Below are positions 1 to 9,208 of a DNA stretch of 59,774 bases, in pieces. The notes under the pieces are model-generated. The model was not told the DNA's origin. It was given only the letters and a program-made list of their open reading frames with translations, and searched no databases. The stretch spans positions 1 to 59,774 of the forward strand of contig JAFSWW010000101.1 in NCBI GenBank assembly GCA_017444345.1. Reading direction: 5' to 3'. The stretch's first letter is position 1; every line of letters begins with the position of its first letter. The DNA is from Synergistaceae bacterium. GTDB taxonomy: Bacteria > Synergistota > Synergistia > Synergistales > Aminobacteriaceae. A program made the translations under genes and the position numbers.

Positions 1-1
1 A

Positions 2-2572
2 GGAGTGTCATTTTTCGGGATAAAAGATTTATCAAAGCCTGATGCTTTATTAGCTGGAATTAATATATTGCCGATATTGATGACATTTTTTAATATTTTA
101 GCGACTCTTACGACTAAGAAATTTACAAAACGTGAAAGAGTTCAGGCGTTCGTGATTGCTGCGTTATTTCTTGTCATGTTATATAATGCTCCGTCGGCTT
201 TATTAATTTACTGGACGACTAATAATTTTATTATGCTGCTGAAAAATATTAATTTATCGGGAATAATCAGCGGCGAAAAAATATCAGGATTCATGAATTA
301 TAAATTTGTCCCGACTGGCAAGAAAGCAATTTTTATAAACGCGTTTATGATGTTACTTACTTGGGGATTTCTTGGGAGTTTCTTTGCTTATTTTTATTTC
401 TCATTCGTAAATACAGGTTATGCAAATTTAGCTACAATTACAACGTATCAAAATATTTATTATTTGCTTTTCATGATCCCGGTTATATTTGCATGGATGC
501 TTTATACTAAGTTCATTGCAAGCGGCTTTACTATTCGTGAATTCTTAATAAAAACAGTTTATTTTGCAGTAGGTACTTTGACAATATTTATATTTATGAA
601 ATATATAATGTTTCCGCAAAAAAGTTTTATACGATTATTTGTATTTACATCCATGTTATTTATTTATGTATTATTAATGTCTCTCTTAGTTGTAAAGGGG
701 GTTGATTTGTGCTCATTTGCTTCACGTCTAAGCGGAGGACATAGAAGCTCGTTATTTTTCTCGTCGGTTATATTCATAATAATATTTATATGCGTATTCT
801 ATCCGTCATTATTATATTTTACTGATCCTAATTTCTTTCTTGATTCATTTGCCGGGACGATTTCAGGAGTCAGTGCTTACGGAATGACTTTATTATTTGC
901 ATTGATTCTTATATGGCCGTTAATTCCTGAATTACTGCAAAATATATTTGCTTTTGCCGCAGCTTTTCTTGTGTGTATAGCATTTATAAATTCGTTCGTC
1001 CTCACTGAAAATTACGGAAATATTAACGTAACATTTATAAATAACATGATGATGATGACGGAGCGCGCATTAATTAGGGATATATTGAGCTTTCTGATAA
1101 CTTCAGTGATAATAATTTTGTGCGTGTGGCGAAAGTATATAAAACATTTAGTAAGCGCGTTTCTGTTAATTTCGCTGGCGATGTGCGGTGCAAGTGTATA
1201 TTGCTATTTAAATATAGCTCATGACAATAAAGCTAAACTTGCAGAAAATATTATAGAATTTCCGGAATATCATAATAGAATCTGGAGATTTAGCAGGACT
1301 GGTAAAAATGTAATTTGTTTATTTTTTGACGGTTTCACAGGAGGACACATAAATAAAATATTCACAGAAAATCCGGAGCTTGTGAAATCTTTTGACGGCT
1401 TTATTTATTTTCCTGATACAATATCAACAGGTTCGTACACTTTTCCGTCAGCACCTTCAATTTATGCAGGTCCTGCCTATAATCCATATAAACTAGATAC
1501 TACACGGCCAAATGAAAAACTTGTCGTGAAATATGGAGAAGCTGTCTCATTTTTGCCTAATATTTTTTCAGGAAAGGGCTACGATTCAGTTATGATTGAT
1601 GCTCCATATGGTATGGACTACAAAAATTTTTACACCAATAATCTTAAATATCCTGATAGAGTATTAACTCTTTATGAAGGCAGTAACTGGGAAAAAAATT
1701 ATTCATCTTATTGGCTTAAATGGGCCGATAATAGAGATATTCATGTTCTAACAAAAGAAAAGTCGGACATTTCAGGATTCTTGATAATCTTGTCGTTATT
1801 TAGATCTATTCCATTTAGTTTAAGAAACGCTTTACATAATTCCGGCCGATGGGTTTGGGGGATTTCTGACCAAGTAGCTGAAATGGCAATCTTAAATAAT
1901 TTCCTTCCGAATATTGCTATACTTCAATTTATGGGAGATTTTCTACAGGTTGATGACGGAGATCCTGCATTTAAATTTATACATAATAATTTATCTCATA
2001 GCGACTGGTATTTGCAGCCTGATTCTCTTCAACCGGTATTAGATCCCTATCCTGAATCTGAAGGACAAAATACTTTAATTGATGGAATTATTCCCGAACA
2101 TTATTATACAGAAGTTCACATTATGAATTTCATGGCAAATTTTATAGCTTCACTTAAAGCAGCAGGTATTTATGATAATACGAGAATTGTTTTCGTGTCA
2201 GATCATGGCTGGGGAGATAGTCAAAAATTAAACGAAATTTTCAATAATAAAATTTACACTGGATCTTTTCGTCCTCATGCTCTGTTAATGTTTAAAGATT
2301 TTGATACTCGCGGAGATTTCAAGACTTCTGACAATGCATTAATGTCAATTGAAGATACTTCAGCTCTATTGATTGCAGGAATAGATAAGGCCGCAGGAAT
2401 TAACACGCTTGAAGAGTTAAAAACTTTGAGTCATTCCGACAGAGTTAGAATATTTAGCGATAATGCTACTAACAATGACGAAATTATAAATCGATATCTG
2501 TTCAAATTTGAGAAAATATATCAAGTTAAAGGCACAATGTTTAAGCGAGAAAACTGGACTAGAATCAAGTAA
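2..2572 (+). CDS. Membrane protein with YidC/Oxa1-like segment and C-terminal sulfatase domain (5' truncated)
   Basis: The reading frame is open to the window edge, so the gene probably starts upstream; a GTG at 5 is the first possible start inside and residues are numbered from it. Residues about 21-83 (LPILM early, IYWTTNNFIMLL at the end) resemble the last transmembrane part of YidC/Oxa1 insertases. Many further hydrophobic helices follow to about residue 410. Residues about 435-800 look like an alkaline-phosphatase-superfamily sulfatase/phosphotransferase domain: ICLFFDGF with candidate metal ligand D442, candidate nucleophile T479 in GSYTFPSAPS, D733-H734 in VSDHGWGD, and H758 in RPHALL. 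Such domains sit outside the membrane and modify lipids, glycans or teichoic-type polymers; the substrate is unknown. The 3' end overlaps recF, on the other strand, by 8 bp. The sulfatase assignment is firm; the insertase part is by resemblance only. Confidence 0.72.
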   Translation, partial: GVSFFGIKDLSKPDALLAGINILPILMTFFNILATLTTKKFTKRERVQAFVIAALFLVMLYNAPSALLIYWTTNNFIMLLKNINLSGIISGEKISGFMNYKFVPTGKKAIFINAFMMLLTWGFLGSFFAYFYFSFVNTGYANLATITTYQNIYYLLFMIPVIFAWMLYTKFIASGFTIREFLIKTVYFAVGTLTIFIFMKYIMFPQKSFIRLFVFTSMLFIYVLLMSLLVVKGVDLCSFASRLSGGHRSSLFFSSVIFIIIFICVFYPSLLYFTDPNFFLDSFAGTISGVSAYGMTLLFALILIWPLIPELLQNIFAFAAAFLVCIAFINSFVLTENYGNINVTFINNMMMMTERALIRDILSFLITSVIIILCVWRKYIKHLVSAFLLISLAMCGASVYCYLNIAHDNKAKLAENIIEFPEYHNRIWRFSRTGKNVICLFFDGFTGGHINKIFTENPELVKSFDGFIYFPDTISTGSYTFPSAPSIYAGPAYNPYKLDTTRPNEKLVVKYGEAVSFLPNIFSGKGYDSVMIDAPYGMDYKNFYTNNLKYPDRVLTLYEGSNWEKNYSSYWLKWADNRDIHVLTKEKSDISGFLIILSLFRSIPFSLRNALHNSGRWVWGISDQVAEMAILNNFLPNIAILQFMGDFLQVDDGDPAFKFIHNNLSHSDWYLQPDSLQPVLDPYPESEGQNTLIDGIIPEHYYTEVHIMNFMANFIASLKAAGIYDNTRIVFVSDHGWGDSQKLNEIFNNKIYTGSFRPHALLMFKDFDTRGDFKTSDNALMSIEDTSALLIAGIDKAAGINTLEELKTLSHSDRVRIFSDNATNNDEIINRYLFKFEKIYQVKGTMFKRENWTRIK

Positions 2573-3587
2573 AATTTATTTCGCGAAAATTTTTTGATGT
2601 CCTGAATGGCTTTTCCGGTGCAGTGATAAAAATTTGCCAGCCCGTTTTTATTAATTCTTTATGCACAAATTCGCGCCCCTGTGAGTCTAACTCTGATGTG
2701 AAATCGTCAAGTAAAAGCACGGGGGCTCGTTTTAATCTTGACTCTATTAATTTGCCCGCTGTGATTATGATATAAAGTATTAATCTCCGTTTTTGTCCGC
2801 GACTCAGTGAATCAGCTGCCGGCCTGTTACTGTCAGCTAAATTTATAGCAAGTTCGTCAAAGCCCGGCCCGCATATGACTCTTTGTGCCCTGCGTTCCCG
2901 GAATGACTCGCGCTTTATGAATTCCTGCAAATATTCCCCGCATGAGTCAGGCTTTATGACCGGCAATAACTCAAGCAATAATTTACTATCAGACGGGAAT
3001 AAACCGCGCAATAAATTCAAGACTTTACGCCGAGTCGACATTATGAATCCTCCGAGCTGGCAAAATAATATCGAGGTGCTTTCAGGTGATTTATTTTCTT
3101 TGAGCAGGGCCGCCCGTTTTCTTGCTACAAATTTGAAATCTGATAACTTTCTTGCGTAGACTGGCACAAATAACGCGCATAATCTATCTATAAATAATCT
3201 TCTCGCAGCAAGTGAGGAGTCAATTAAATTTACATCGCCCGTTAAAAATATCATTGACGGCAAAACTAATCTTAAATCAGTGCATGATATGGACTTGTCA
3301 AATAACTTGATTGAAATCTTTGACGAAATATTTGCGCTGACTGTGAAATTTTCTTCTCCTGAAACTTTTGCGGAAATTAACGCGTTTTGATTCGGATTCT
3401 CCCATGTGATTAAATTTTTAGTGCGTGAGAATGCCCCCCATCCTGATAGAATGCTTAGAGATTCTAATAAATTTGTCTTGCCGCTGCCATTTTTGCCCAG
3501 AATCAAATTAATACCCGACTCAAAATTTAATCTCAAGCCGGGTGCTAAATTCCTGAAATTATTAATATACAGGCTCGTGAACTTCAT
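2565..3587 (-). CDS. recF: DNA replication/repair protein RecF
   Basis: RecF is the SMC-like ATPase that helps load RecA at single-strand gaps. The 340-residue protein has Walker A GKNGSGKT at residues 31-38, an ABC signature-like LSRGQKRRL and Walker B VLLLDDFTSELD near the C-terminus. A longer reading frame runs upstream to 3713, but its first 42 residues are a low-complexity basic/hydrophobic translation of the dnaN tail. The ATG at 3587 begins MKFTSLYINNFRN, the usual RecF N-terminus, so it is chosen. That start lies inside the end of dnaN (26 bp overlap), implying translational coupling in a dnaN-recF operon. Neither dnaA nor gyrB is adjacent. The 3' end overlaps the convergent sulfatase gene. 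Confidence 0.9.
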   Translation of the reverse strand: MKFTSLYINNFRNLAPGLRLNFESGINLILGKNGSGKTNLLESLSILSGWGAFSRTKNLITWENPNQNALISAKVSGEENFTVSANISSKISIKLFDKSISCTDLRLVLPSMIFLTGDVNLIDSSLAARRLFIDRLCALFVPVYARKLSDFKFVARKRAALLKENKSPESTSILFCQLGGFIMSTRRKVLNLLRGLFPSDSKLLLELLPVIKPDSCGEYLQEFIKRESFRERRAQRVICGPGFDELAINLADSNRPAADSLSRGQKRRLILYIIITAGKLIESRLKRAPVLLLDDFTSELDSQGREFVHKELIKTGWQIFITAPEKPFRTSKNFREINFT

Positions 3588-4878
3588 TATTAGAGTCAGA
3601 ATTAGAATCAGGATTATTATTTTCTTGTGATTCTTGCTGTTGTTCTTGATTATTATTCGCGTCTTGATTTTCTTGACTCTCTTGACTCTCTTGATAATCT
3701 TGAGACGGTGCAAAATCTCCTATTTCTTCTTCAGTTATTGCGTCCTGCATACTTAAACGCGCTGGCATTAACATATACAAGAAATTATTATCTTCGCTGC
3801 GGGTCATTCTGCACTGTCCTTCTTCGTGGCTGAACTCTATAACTATTTCGCCCGAACTTAAAGCCTTTAACCCGTCTTCAAAGTAGCTGACGTTAAAGCC
3901 GATTTGCATATTATCGCCGTCGATTACTGCATCAAGAGATTCACGGGCTGTTCCTGCTTCCGGGGCTCGTGCAGTAACTATTAAATCCCCGTTCGGTTCA
4001 AGCAAGAACGCCATTATATGAGCCGGAGTAGTTTTCGCAATAATATCAACGCGGTCAATTACAGCAAGCAATTTATCACGGGAGATTCGCAAAGTCGTTC
4101 GTGTATCATTATTTAATATGCGCTCATAGTTAGGGAATGTAGAATCTATTAATCTTATCGAGTACTCAATATCGGGCAAAGCAAACCACGCTACTGAATT
4201 ATCCGATAAAATTTTTACGGTGTCTTCGCCTTTACTTGTTAATAGCATCTTGCTTAATTCTTTTAACGCAGCAGAAGGAAGCATTAAATCTTGAGCCTTT
4301 TGCACATTAGTTAATAACATTTTAGAGAGTGCGAGTCTTTTTCCGTCAGTTGATACTGCTTTGATCTCGTTTTGTCCGTCATTCATTGAAGTCCTGAATA
4401 AACAAGTGCCGAGATATTTCGGGAAGTCTTGAGGCTGTGAACTTGCTGCAGTGCCTTCACTTATGAGTCTAACTAAATCAGCATTCATGATTTCGCAAAT
4501 TAATTCAGATTGTGCGCTGTCGGGTAATTTCGGGAAGTCGTCAACATTGAATATAGCAAATCTTACTTTGCTTTTACCTGCGATTAATAGGCCTCTTTCT
4601 TGATTTACTTCAAGAATAATATTTTTCTCGGTCGTCTTCTTTAACAAATTTCCGAATATATTAATAGATAATACAGCCTCCCCCGGTTCAATTACACGAA
4701 CTCCGGCAGCACAGCATTTAACGGAGCTTTTAAGGTCTGTAGCTTCAAGAGTTACGTTATTCTCGTCTGCTTTGACAAGAATCCCGCTGATTATGTCTTT
4801 AGGGCTCTTAGTGCTGGCTGATTTCTCGGCTGTCTGCCATGCTTTGAGAAAATTTGCGCGCTCTAATTCTAATTTCAT
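3562..4878 (-). CDS. dnaN: DNA polymerase III beta sliding clamp with long Q/N/S-rich tail
   Basis: The beta clamp tethers the replicative polymerase to DNA. Residues 1-375 cover the three clamp domains and end in the usual C-terminal clamp sequence LMPARL. The start ATG at 4878 has a good AAAGGGGA ribosome site. Unusually, the protein continues for 63 more residues, rich in Gln, Asn, Ser and Glu, and ends EVHEPVY. Bacterial clamps normally stop at the LMPARL position, which lies next to the partner-binding pocket. The tail DNA contains near-perfect 9-bp repeats coding QES/QEN, suggesting growth by slippage. recF begins within the tail-coding DNA. The clamp call is certain; any role for the tail is unknown. 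Confidence 0.95.
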   Translation of the reverse strand: MKLELERANFLKAWQTAEKSASTKSPKDIISGILVKADENNVTLEATDLKSSVKCCAAGVRVIEPGEAVLSINIFGNLLKKTTEKNIILEVNQERGLLIAGKSKVRFAIFNVDDFPKLPDSAQSELICEIMNADLVRLISEGTAASSQPQDFPKYLGTCLFRTSMNDGQNEIKAVSTDGKRLALSKMLLTNVQKAQDLMLPSAALKELSKMLLTSKGEDTVKILSDNSVAWFALPDIEYSIRLIDSTFPNYERILNNDTRTTLRISRDKLLAVIDRVDIIAKTTPAHIMAFLLEPNGDLIVTARAPEAGTARESLDAVIDGDNMQIGFNVSYFEDGLKALSSGEIVIEFSHEEGQCRMTRSEDNNFLYMLMPARLSMQDAITEEEIGDFAPSQDYQESQESQENQDANNNQEQQQESQENNNPDSNSDSNNEVHEPVY

Positions 4879-5075
4879 GATTAAATATTCCCCTTTCTTG
4901 AGTCAAAATAAGAATAATTATACTCTATTATGAATCAACGTAATTAAAGCGAAATAATTATATTTATCATGACTCCGCAATAATATTTTTTCAGGAGACT
5001 AATTAATTTTAAGAATTCAGTATAAGCGCAAAAAATTTTTATCGTGTCTCACTTGAAAATAGTATTTATCAATTA

Positions 5076-5104
5076 TTGACCCCCCTAAATAAGACATATA
5101 TAAT
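5076..5104 (+). promoter_or_regulatory. Sigma70-type promoter of dctP
   Basis: TTGACC at 5076-5081 and a perfect TATAAT at 5099-5104 are separated by 17 bp, about 50 bp before the dctP start, with a GAAGGAT ribosome site at 5141-5147. The rest of the 277-bp gap between dnaN and dctP is AT-rich. No convincing DnaA-box cluster was seen. Confidence 0.8.
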
Positions 5105-5155
5105 TCAAGTAATTTATTTTCCAAAATTTTATTATAGAAAGAAGGATTTATATTC

Positions 5156-6166
5156 ATGAAAAAATTTTTATTTGCTTTAACCCTTGCTGCTGTGTTAGCT
5201 CTCACGGCCTCGATTTCTTTAGCTGCCCCGGAACTGTCTTTAATTATTGCCTCCAATCAGACAGATTTGACTAATCCCTATAGTCTAGGCTTGGAAAAAT
5301 TCAAGGAAGTTGCTGAAAAAGTTTCAGGCGGAAAGATTCAAGTTACTGTCCATAAAGGCACGCTCGGAGAAAACGAGTCAGAACTCATCGAAAAATTAAT
5401 CATGGGCGCGGCTGATTTAGTAGTAGCTTCACCGGGCTTTATGACGGCAATCGGAGTCCCTGAGATCGATATTTTATCGCTTGAATACTTATTTGACAGT
5501 TTTGAGCACTGGGAGAAATGTTTAGACGGCGATTTCGGCCAAGCAATGCGCAAAATAGTTCTGGAGAAAACAGGCAATCAATTCAGAATTATGGGCTATT
5601 GGAGCTCATCAGTCCGCGATGTCTACGCAAAGAAAGCCATCAAGAAACCTGAAGATTTAAAGGGTTTGAGCATTCGTACTCAGTCATCGCCGGTACAGCA
5701 GGAATTCTTTAAAAATTGCGGTGCCATTCCGACAAGTGTCGCATGGGGTGAACTCTATCAGGCATTACAACAGGGAGTCGTCGACGGTGCAGAGAATGAC
5801 TATACAAATTTCACTCAGAAAGAACATCACAAGACGGCGAACGGCAAATATGTATCAGAAACTCATCACGATTTCACTACAAGATTATTCTTAATGAACG
5901 GTGATAAGTATGATGCACTGACTGACGAGCAGAAAAACTGGATCAATCAGGCCGCCGAAGCAAGCACAGCAGAAGAACGCGCAGTAACTTACAAAATGTT
6001 CGGTGAAAGCAAAGAAAGAGCTAAGAAGGACGGAGCAGTAATCACAGAATTTGCAGAAATCGACATCCCGGCATTCAAGGCAATAGCTGAACCGATTCAA
6101 GATAATTTTGCGCAAAAAAATAATATGCAGGATCAATTAAATATGATTCGTGCAGCTGGTAAATAA
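5156..6166 (+). CDS. dctP: TRAP transporter solute-binding protein, DctP family
   Basis: This is the periplasmic binding component of a tripartite ATP-independent transporter for an organic acid. A signal peptide (MKKFLFALTLAAVLALTA..SLA) is probably cut near residue 23. The mature protein has the DctP fold, with the substrate-specificity helix region LSIRTQSSPVQQEFF; its Arg normally binds the ligand carboxylate. The segment ALQQGVVDGAEN is typical of the family. At 336 residues it is normal length. It is followed by a hairpin terminator and then dctQ and dctM. The neighbouring KDG kinase hints at a sugar acid as substrate, but this is only inference from context. Confidence 0.92.
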   Translation: MKKFLFALTLAAVLALTASISLAAPELSLIIASNQTDLTNPYSLGLEKFKEVAEKVSGGKIQVTVHKGTLGENESELIEKLIMGAADLVVASPGFMTAIGVPEIDILSLEYLFDSFEHWEKCLDGDFGQAMRKIVLEKTGNQFRIMGYWSSSVRDVYAKKAIKKPEDLKGLSIRTQSSPVQQEFFKNCGAIPTSVAWGELYQALQQGVVDGAENDYTNFTQKEHHKTANGKYVSETHHDFTTRLFLMNGDKYDALTDEQKNWINQAAEASTAEERAVTYKMFGESKERAKKDGAVITEFAEIDIPAFKAIAEPIQDNFAQKNNMQDQLNMIRAAGK

Positions 6167-6186
6167 AATTTAAATGTTTATGCTGG

Positions 6187-6218
6187 AAAGATGGATTTGC
6201 GTCCGTCTTTCTTTTTTT
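6187..6218 (+). terminator. Intrinsic terminator/attenuator between dctP and dctQ
   Basis: AAAGATGGA (6187-6195) pairs with TCCGTCTTT (6202-6210), 9 bp with one G-T wobble and a 6-nt loop, followed by C and seven T residues. Its place inside a single operon suggests partial termination, giving more binding protein than membrane subunits. Confidence 0.75.
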
Positions 6219-6247
6219 GTTATTTGTTAATTCGAGGTGAAAATTTC

Positions 6248-6733
6248 ATGAAAAAATTAATTGACGGCTTACAGAAAATACAAATTGCGATCGGCGGGTT
6301 ATTCCTGCTTGTATTTCTCGTAACAGTCGTATATCAAATTATATGCCGCTATATGGGAGTCGCTGCTATGTGGACTGAAGATGTCAGCATGTATTCATTT
6401 ATATGGGCTGTCTTCATGGGAGCGGGGGCGATGGTGCATTCAAACGCTCATTTTGCATTCACGAGCCTTTATGACTCTCTGAAAAGTGAACGAGCTAAAA
6501 TTTTCCTGCAAATTATTATAGATATAATCGTGCTAGTTTTCTGCGTCTTAATGGTCTATTACGGATATTTAGCGGCAAAACAATTCTGGAATTTCAGGTG
6601 GGTTAATATTCCGACTATGAAGCGCGGGCCGACTTGGCTGTGTATTCCCATATGCGGAGCAACCGGAGCAATTTATTTAATTTACGGGATATTTAACGAG
6701 TTCGGCAAACTCATGAAGGGAGATAACAAATAA
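6248..6733 (+). CDS. dctQ: TRAP transporter small permease, DctQ family
   Basis: DctQ is the small four-helix subunit that pairs with DctM. The 161-residue protein has four hydrophobic segments; the stretch RYMGVAAMWTEDVSMYSFIW between the first two is typical of the family. The frame can be read from 6191, but that ATG lies in the terminator stem. The ATG at 6248 (MKKLIDGLQ) has GAGGTGA at 6234-6240, so it is preferred. Its TAA stop shares one base with the dctM ATG (TAATG), indicating coupled translation. Confidence 0.88.
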   Translation: MKKLIDGLQKIQIAIGGLFLLVFLVTVVYQIICRYMGVAAMWTEDVSMYSFIWAVFMGAGAMVHSNAHFAFTSLYDSLKSERAKIFLQIIIDIIVLVFCVLMVYYGYLAAKQFWNFRWVNIPTMKRGPTWLCIPICGATGAIYLIYGIFNEFGKLMKGDNK

Positions 6734-8022
6734 TGCTCGGAACTGTATTAATAATTATGTTCGTAGGATTTATAGCAATCGGGGTGCCAATAGCTTTTGC
6801 ACTGGGAATCGTGTCATTTACGGGAATCGCCTGCCTTCCTGCCATTCCCAACACAGTAGTATTCACAAAGATGTTTAACGGGCTCAACAGCTTTACACTT
6901 TTAGCAGTGCCGTTATTTATTCTAGCAGCAAACTTAATGAACGAGGGCGGAATAACTGAAAAATTAATCGAGTGCATTTGCGATCTTGTCGGACACAAAA
7001 AAGGCGGCCTCGCATATGCAAACGTTCTCGTCTCAATGGTATTTGCGGGAATTTCGGGATCTTCACAGGCTGATACTTCAGGAGTAGGGAAAATATTTAT
7101 TCCTGCTATGGAGCGTCAGGGCTATGATAAGGGCACTTCAGTGGGAGTCACGGCTGCGTCGTCAACACTGGGTTCAATAATTCCGTCGAGTATAACAATG
7201 GTAGTATATTCGGGGATTGCGAGCTGTTCAACTGGAGCATTATTCATGACGGGAATCGTTCCGGGGATTCTGCTCGGAGTCGCTCAAATGATAGTCATAA
7301 AAATGTACGCAAAATCTAAGAACTTCCCTCAAAGCGAAAAAGTGCCGTTCTCTGTAGCTCTCAAGCACACGCTAATTTCTATGCCGGCATTACTCACACC
7401 CATTATATTAATAGGCGGGATAGTGTCAGGATTCTTTACTCCGACGGAGTCAGCTGCATTTGCTTGTATATATGCTTTATTAGTGGGAATATTCTTTTAC
7501 GGGTCTATCAAAATCAGCAGACTTCCGGGGATCTTAATTGACACTATGAAAATGGCTTCATTGTCATTATTTGCGCTGGCAACGGCGAACGCACTCGGTG
7601 AATTATTGAGCTATTATCAATTGAATATTTTAGCGAGAAATTTATTTTTAGCACTTCCCGGCGGTAAAGGAATATTTTTACTCGTAACAGTATTATTTTT
7701 CTTATTTGTCGGGACATTTATGGACGCTGTGCCTGCAATGATTTTATTTGTGCCGATTATATTGCCGTCATCTACAGCACTGGGAATCAGCCCGATTATA
7801 TTAGGACTTATTATAATAGTAACTCTTGCGCTCGGCCTTGTAACACCTCCCTATGGGCTTTGTTTATTATTAGCGTCATCAATAAGCGGAACTACTATAG
7901 AAGAAGGCTTCAAGGGAACATTGCCTTATTTCATTTCGTCATTAGTCGTGCTGCTATTATTAATAATATTCCCTGAATTCTGGCTTGCAATTCCTAAAAC
8001 TTTATTCCCTGCATTATTCTAA
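6733..8022 (+). CDS. dctM: TRAP transporter large permease, DctM family
   Basis: DctM is the large, sodium-driven transport subunit of the TRAP system. The 429 residues form about 12 transmembrane segments. Family features include AGISGSSQADTSGVG near residue 110, GSIIPSSITMVVYSG, and FFTPTESAAFACIYALLVG around residue 240. Length is normal. The start overlaps the dctQ stop by one base. A hairpin follows and separates it from the convergent kinase gene. Confidence 0.92.
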   Translation: MLGTVLIIMFVGFIAIGVPIAFALGIVSFTGIACLPAIPNTVVFTKMFNGLNSFTLLAVPLFILAANLMNEGGITEKLIECICDLVGHKKGGLAYANVLVSMVFAGISGSSQADTSGVGKIFIPAMERQGYDKGTSVGVTAASSTLGSIIPSSITMVVYSGIASCSTGALFMTGIVPGILLGVAQMIVIKMYAKSKNFPQSEKVPFSVALKHTLISMPALLTPIILIGGIVSGFFTPTESAAFACIYALLVGIFFYGSIKISRLPGILIDTMKMASLSLFALATANALGELLSYYQLNILARNLFLALPGGKGIFLLVTVLFFLFVGTFMDAVPAMILFVPIILPSSTALGISPIILGLIIIVTLALGLVTPPYGLCLLLASSISGTTIEEGFKGTLPYFISSLVVLLLLIIFPEFWLAIPKTLFPALF

Positions 8023-8029
8023 AATTTTC

Positions 8030-8066
8030 AGGCCGCTGGACATATTTATTTTATATCTAACGGCCT
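8030..8066. terminator. Bidirectional hairpin between dctM and kdgK
   Basis: AGGCCG (8030-8035) pairs with CGGCCT (8061-8066), and the stem can extend inward through TGGA/TCTA after one mismatch. AT-rich flanks (AAAATTTTC on the left, AATTATTTT on the right) suit termination from both converging genes. Confidence 0.6.
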
Positions 8067-8073
8067 AATTATT

Positions 8074-9126
8074 TTATCGCTTTATATCATAGGACATATT
8101 CATTAAACTTTGAATGCTCTCTACATCGTCCGTGATATTTCCGTCGCCGTGTATAGTGTGCTTAATAACGCTGCTGGCAACTGCAAAATTTACCATGTCC
8201 ATGGGCTTATAATTATTCATCATGGCATATATAAGCCCGCTAGCAAATGCATCCCCGCCGCCGACTCTGTCAAGAATGTTAAATGTAAATGTCCTGCTCT
8301 CGAAAGTATGACCCTGATACCACATATAAGCCATTAAACTATTTTCGCTGCCTGAATGAGCGTATCTCACATGTCTAGCTATACACTTCAAATTCGGGTA
8401 TCTCTCGACAAAACGCGAAAAAATATCGTCCTGCTGTTCATAATTCGGCTGAAGTGGGACTCCGTCCTTAAAATCTCCCTTGCTGTGATCGTTCTCATCG
8501 CGCCATAAATGATAAGGTTCAATTCCCAGTAAGACATCAACAAACGGCAGGCATTGAGTGCAGAAATCCCGCGCCTCGTCCCAGCTCCATAGTGTGCTCC
8601 TGAAATTGCCGTCAAAGCTGACAGTTAAATTTTTCTCCCGTGCCTTCTCAAGACAAGCTAAAATAAAATCCGCACAGCTTTGAGACAATGCCGGAGTTAT
8701 TCCGCTCAAATGCAGCCATTGAAAGCCGTCTAGTAAATTATCAAGATTGACCCCGCTAAAATCGTATTCAGTAATTGCGCTGTGTTTCCTGTCATAAGTT
8801 ACTTTGCTCGGCCGAATCCCGTAGCCAGTCTCAAGATAATATGTCCCGAGTCTATGAGTCGGCGTTTCTTCGGGAGTGCTTAATATAACCGGGCTGCAGT
8901 GAACGTCATTACTTCGTAACATTCTTATTGCGCTCTTACCGAGTGAATTATTTGGCACAACACTAAAAAATGTGCTGTCGATTCCCAGATTCGCAAGAGC
9001 AAGGGCGATATTTGCCTCACTTCCGCCGTAAGTTGCCTCAAAGAAGCTGGCCATGCGGATTTTCTGGTAATTCGGGGGCGTGAGTCTTAGCATGACTTCT
9101 CCGAACGTGATAAATTTCTGCTTCAT
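8074..9126 (-). CDS. kdgK: PfkB-family sugar kinase, probably 2-keto-3-deoxygluconate kinase
   Basis: A ribokinase/PfkB-fold kinase of 350 residues, predicted to phosphorylate 2-keto-3-deoxygluconate to KDPG in sugar-acid catabolism. The N-terminus has FGEVMLRLTPP and the substrate-side motif YGGSEANIALALANLG. The C-terminal signature DRVGGGDAFASGLIYA contains the catalytic base D292. The FGEVMLRL/SEAN pattern matches KdgK-type kinases better than fructokinases, but specificity is inferred. It converges on dctPQM, which may import a sugar acid. No KDPG aldolase gene is present in the window. Confidence 0.8.
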   Translation of the reverse strand: MKQKFITFGEVMLRLTPPNYQKIRMASFFEATYGGSEANIALALANLGIDSTFFSVVPNNSLGKSAIRMLRSNDVHCSPVILSTPEETPTHRLGTYYLETGYGIRPSKVTYDRKHSAITEYDFSGVNLDNLLDGFQWLHLSGITPALSQSCADFILACLEKAREKNLTVSFDGNFRSTLWSWDEARDFCTQCLPFVDVLLGIEPYHLWRDENDHSKGDFKDGVPLQPNYEQQDDIFSRFVERYPNLKCIARHVRYAHSGSENSLMAYMWYQGHTFESRTFTFNILDRVGGGDAFASGLIYAMMNNYKPMDMVNFAVASSVIKHTIHGDGNITDDVESIQSLMNMSYDIKR

Positions 9127-9208
9127 GACATTTTCTCGTCTCCATTCTTAATTAAATATTAATATTCTAAAAATTTGCTGGTGATTTAATTATAAGAGTA
9201 AAAATATT

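Noticed and set aside
3588-3713. Extended RecF N-terminus
   Set aside because: The extra residues are an out-of-frame reading of the dnaN low-complexity tail and precede a normal RecF start.
4879-5155. Replication origin next to dnaN
   Set aside because: No cluster of TTATCCACA-like DnaA boxes was seen and dnaA is absent, so dnaN-recF adjacency alone is not enough.
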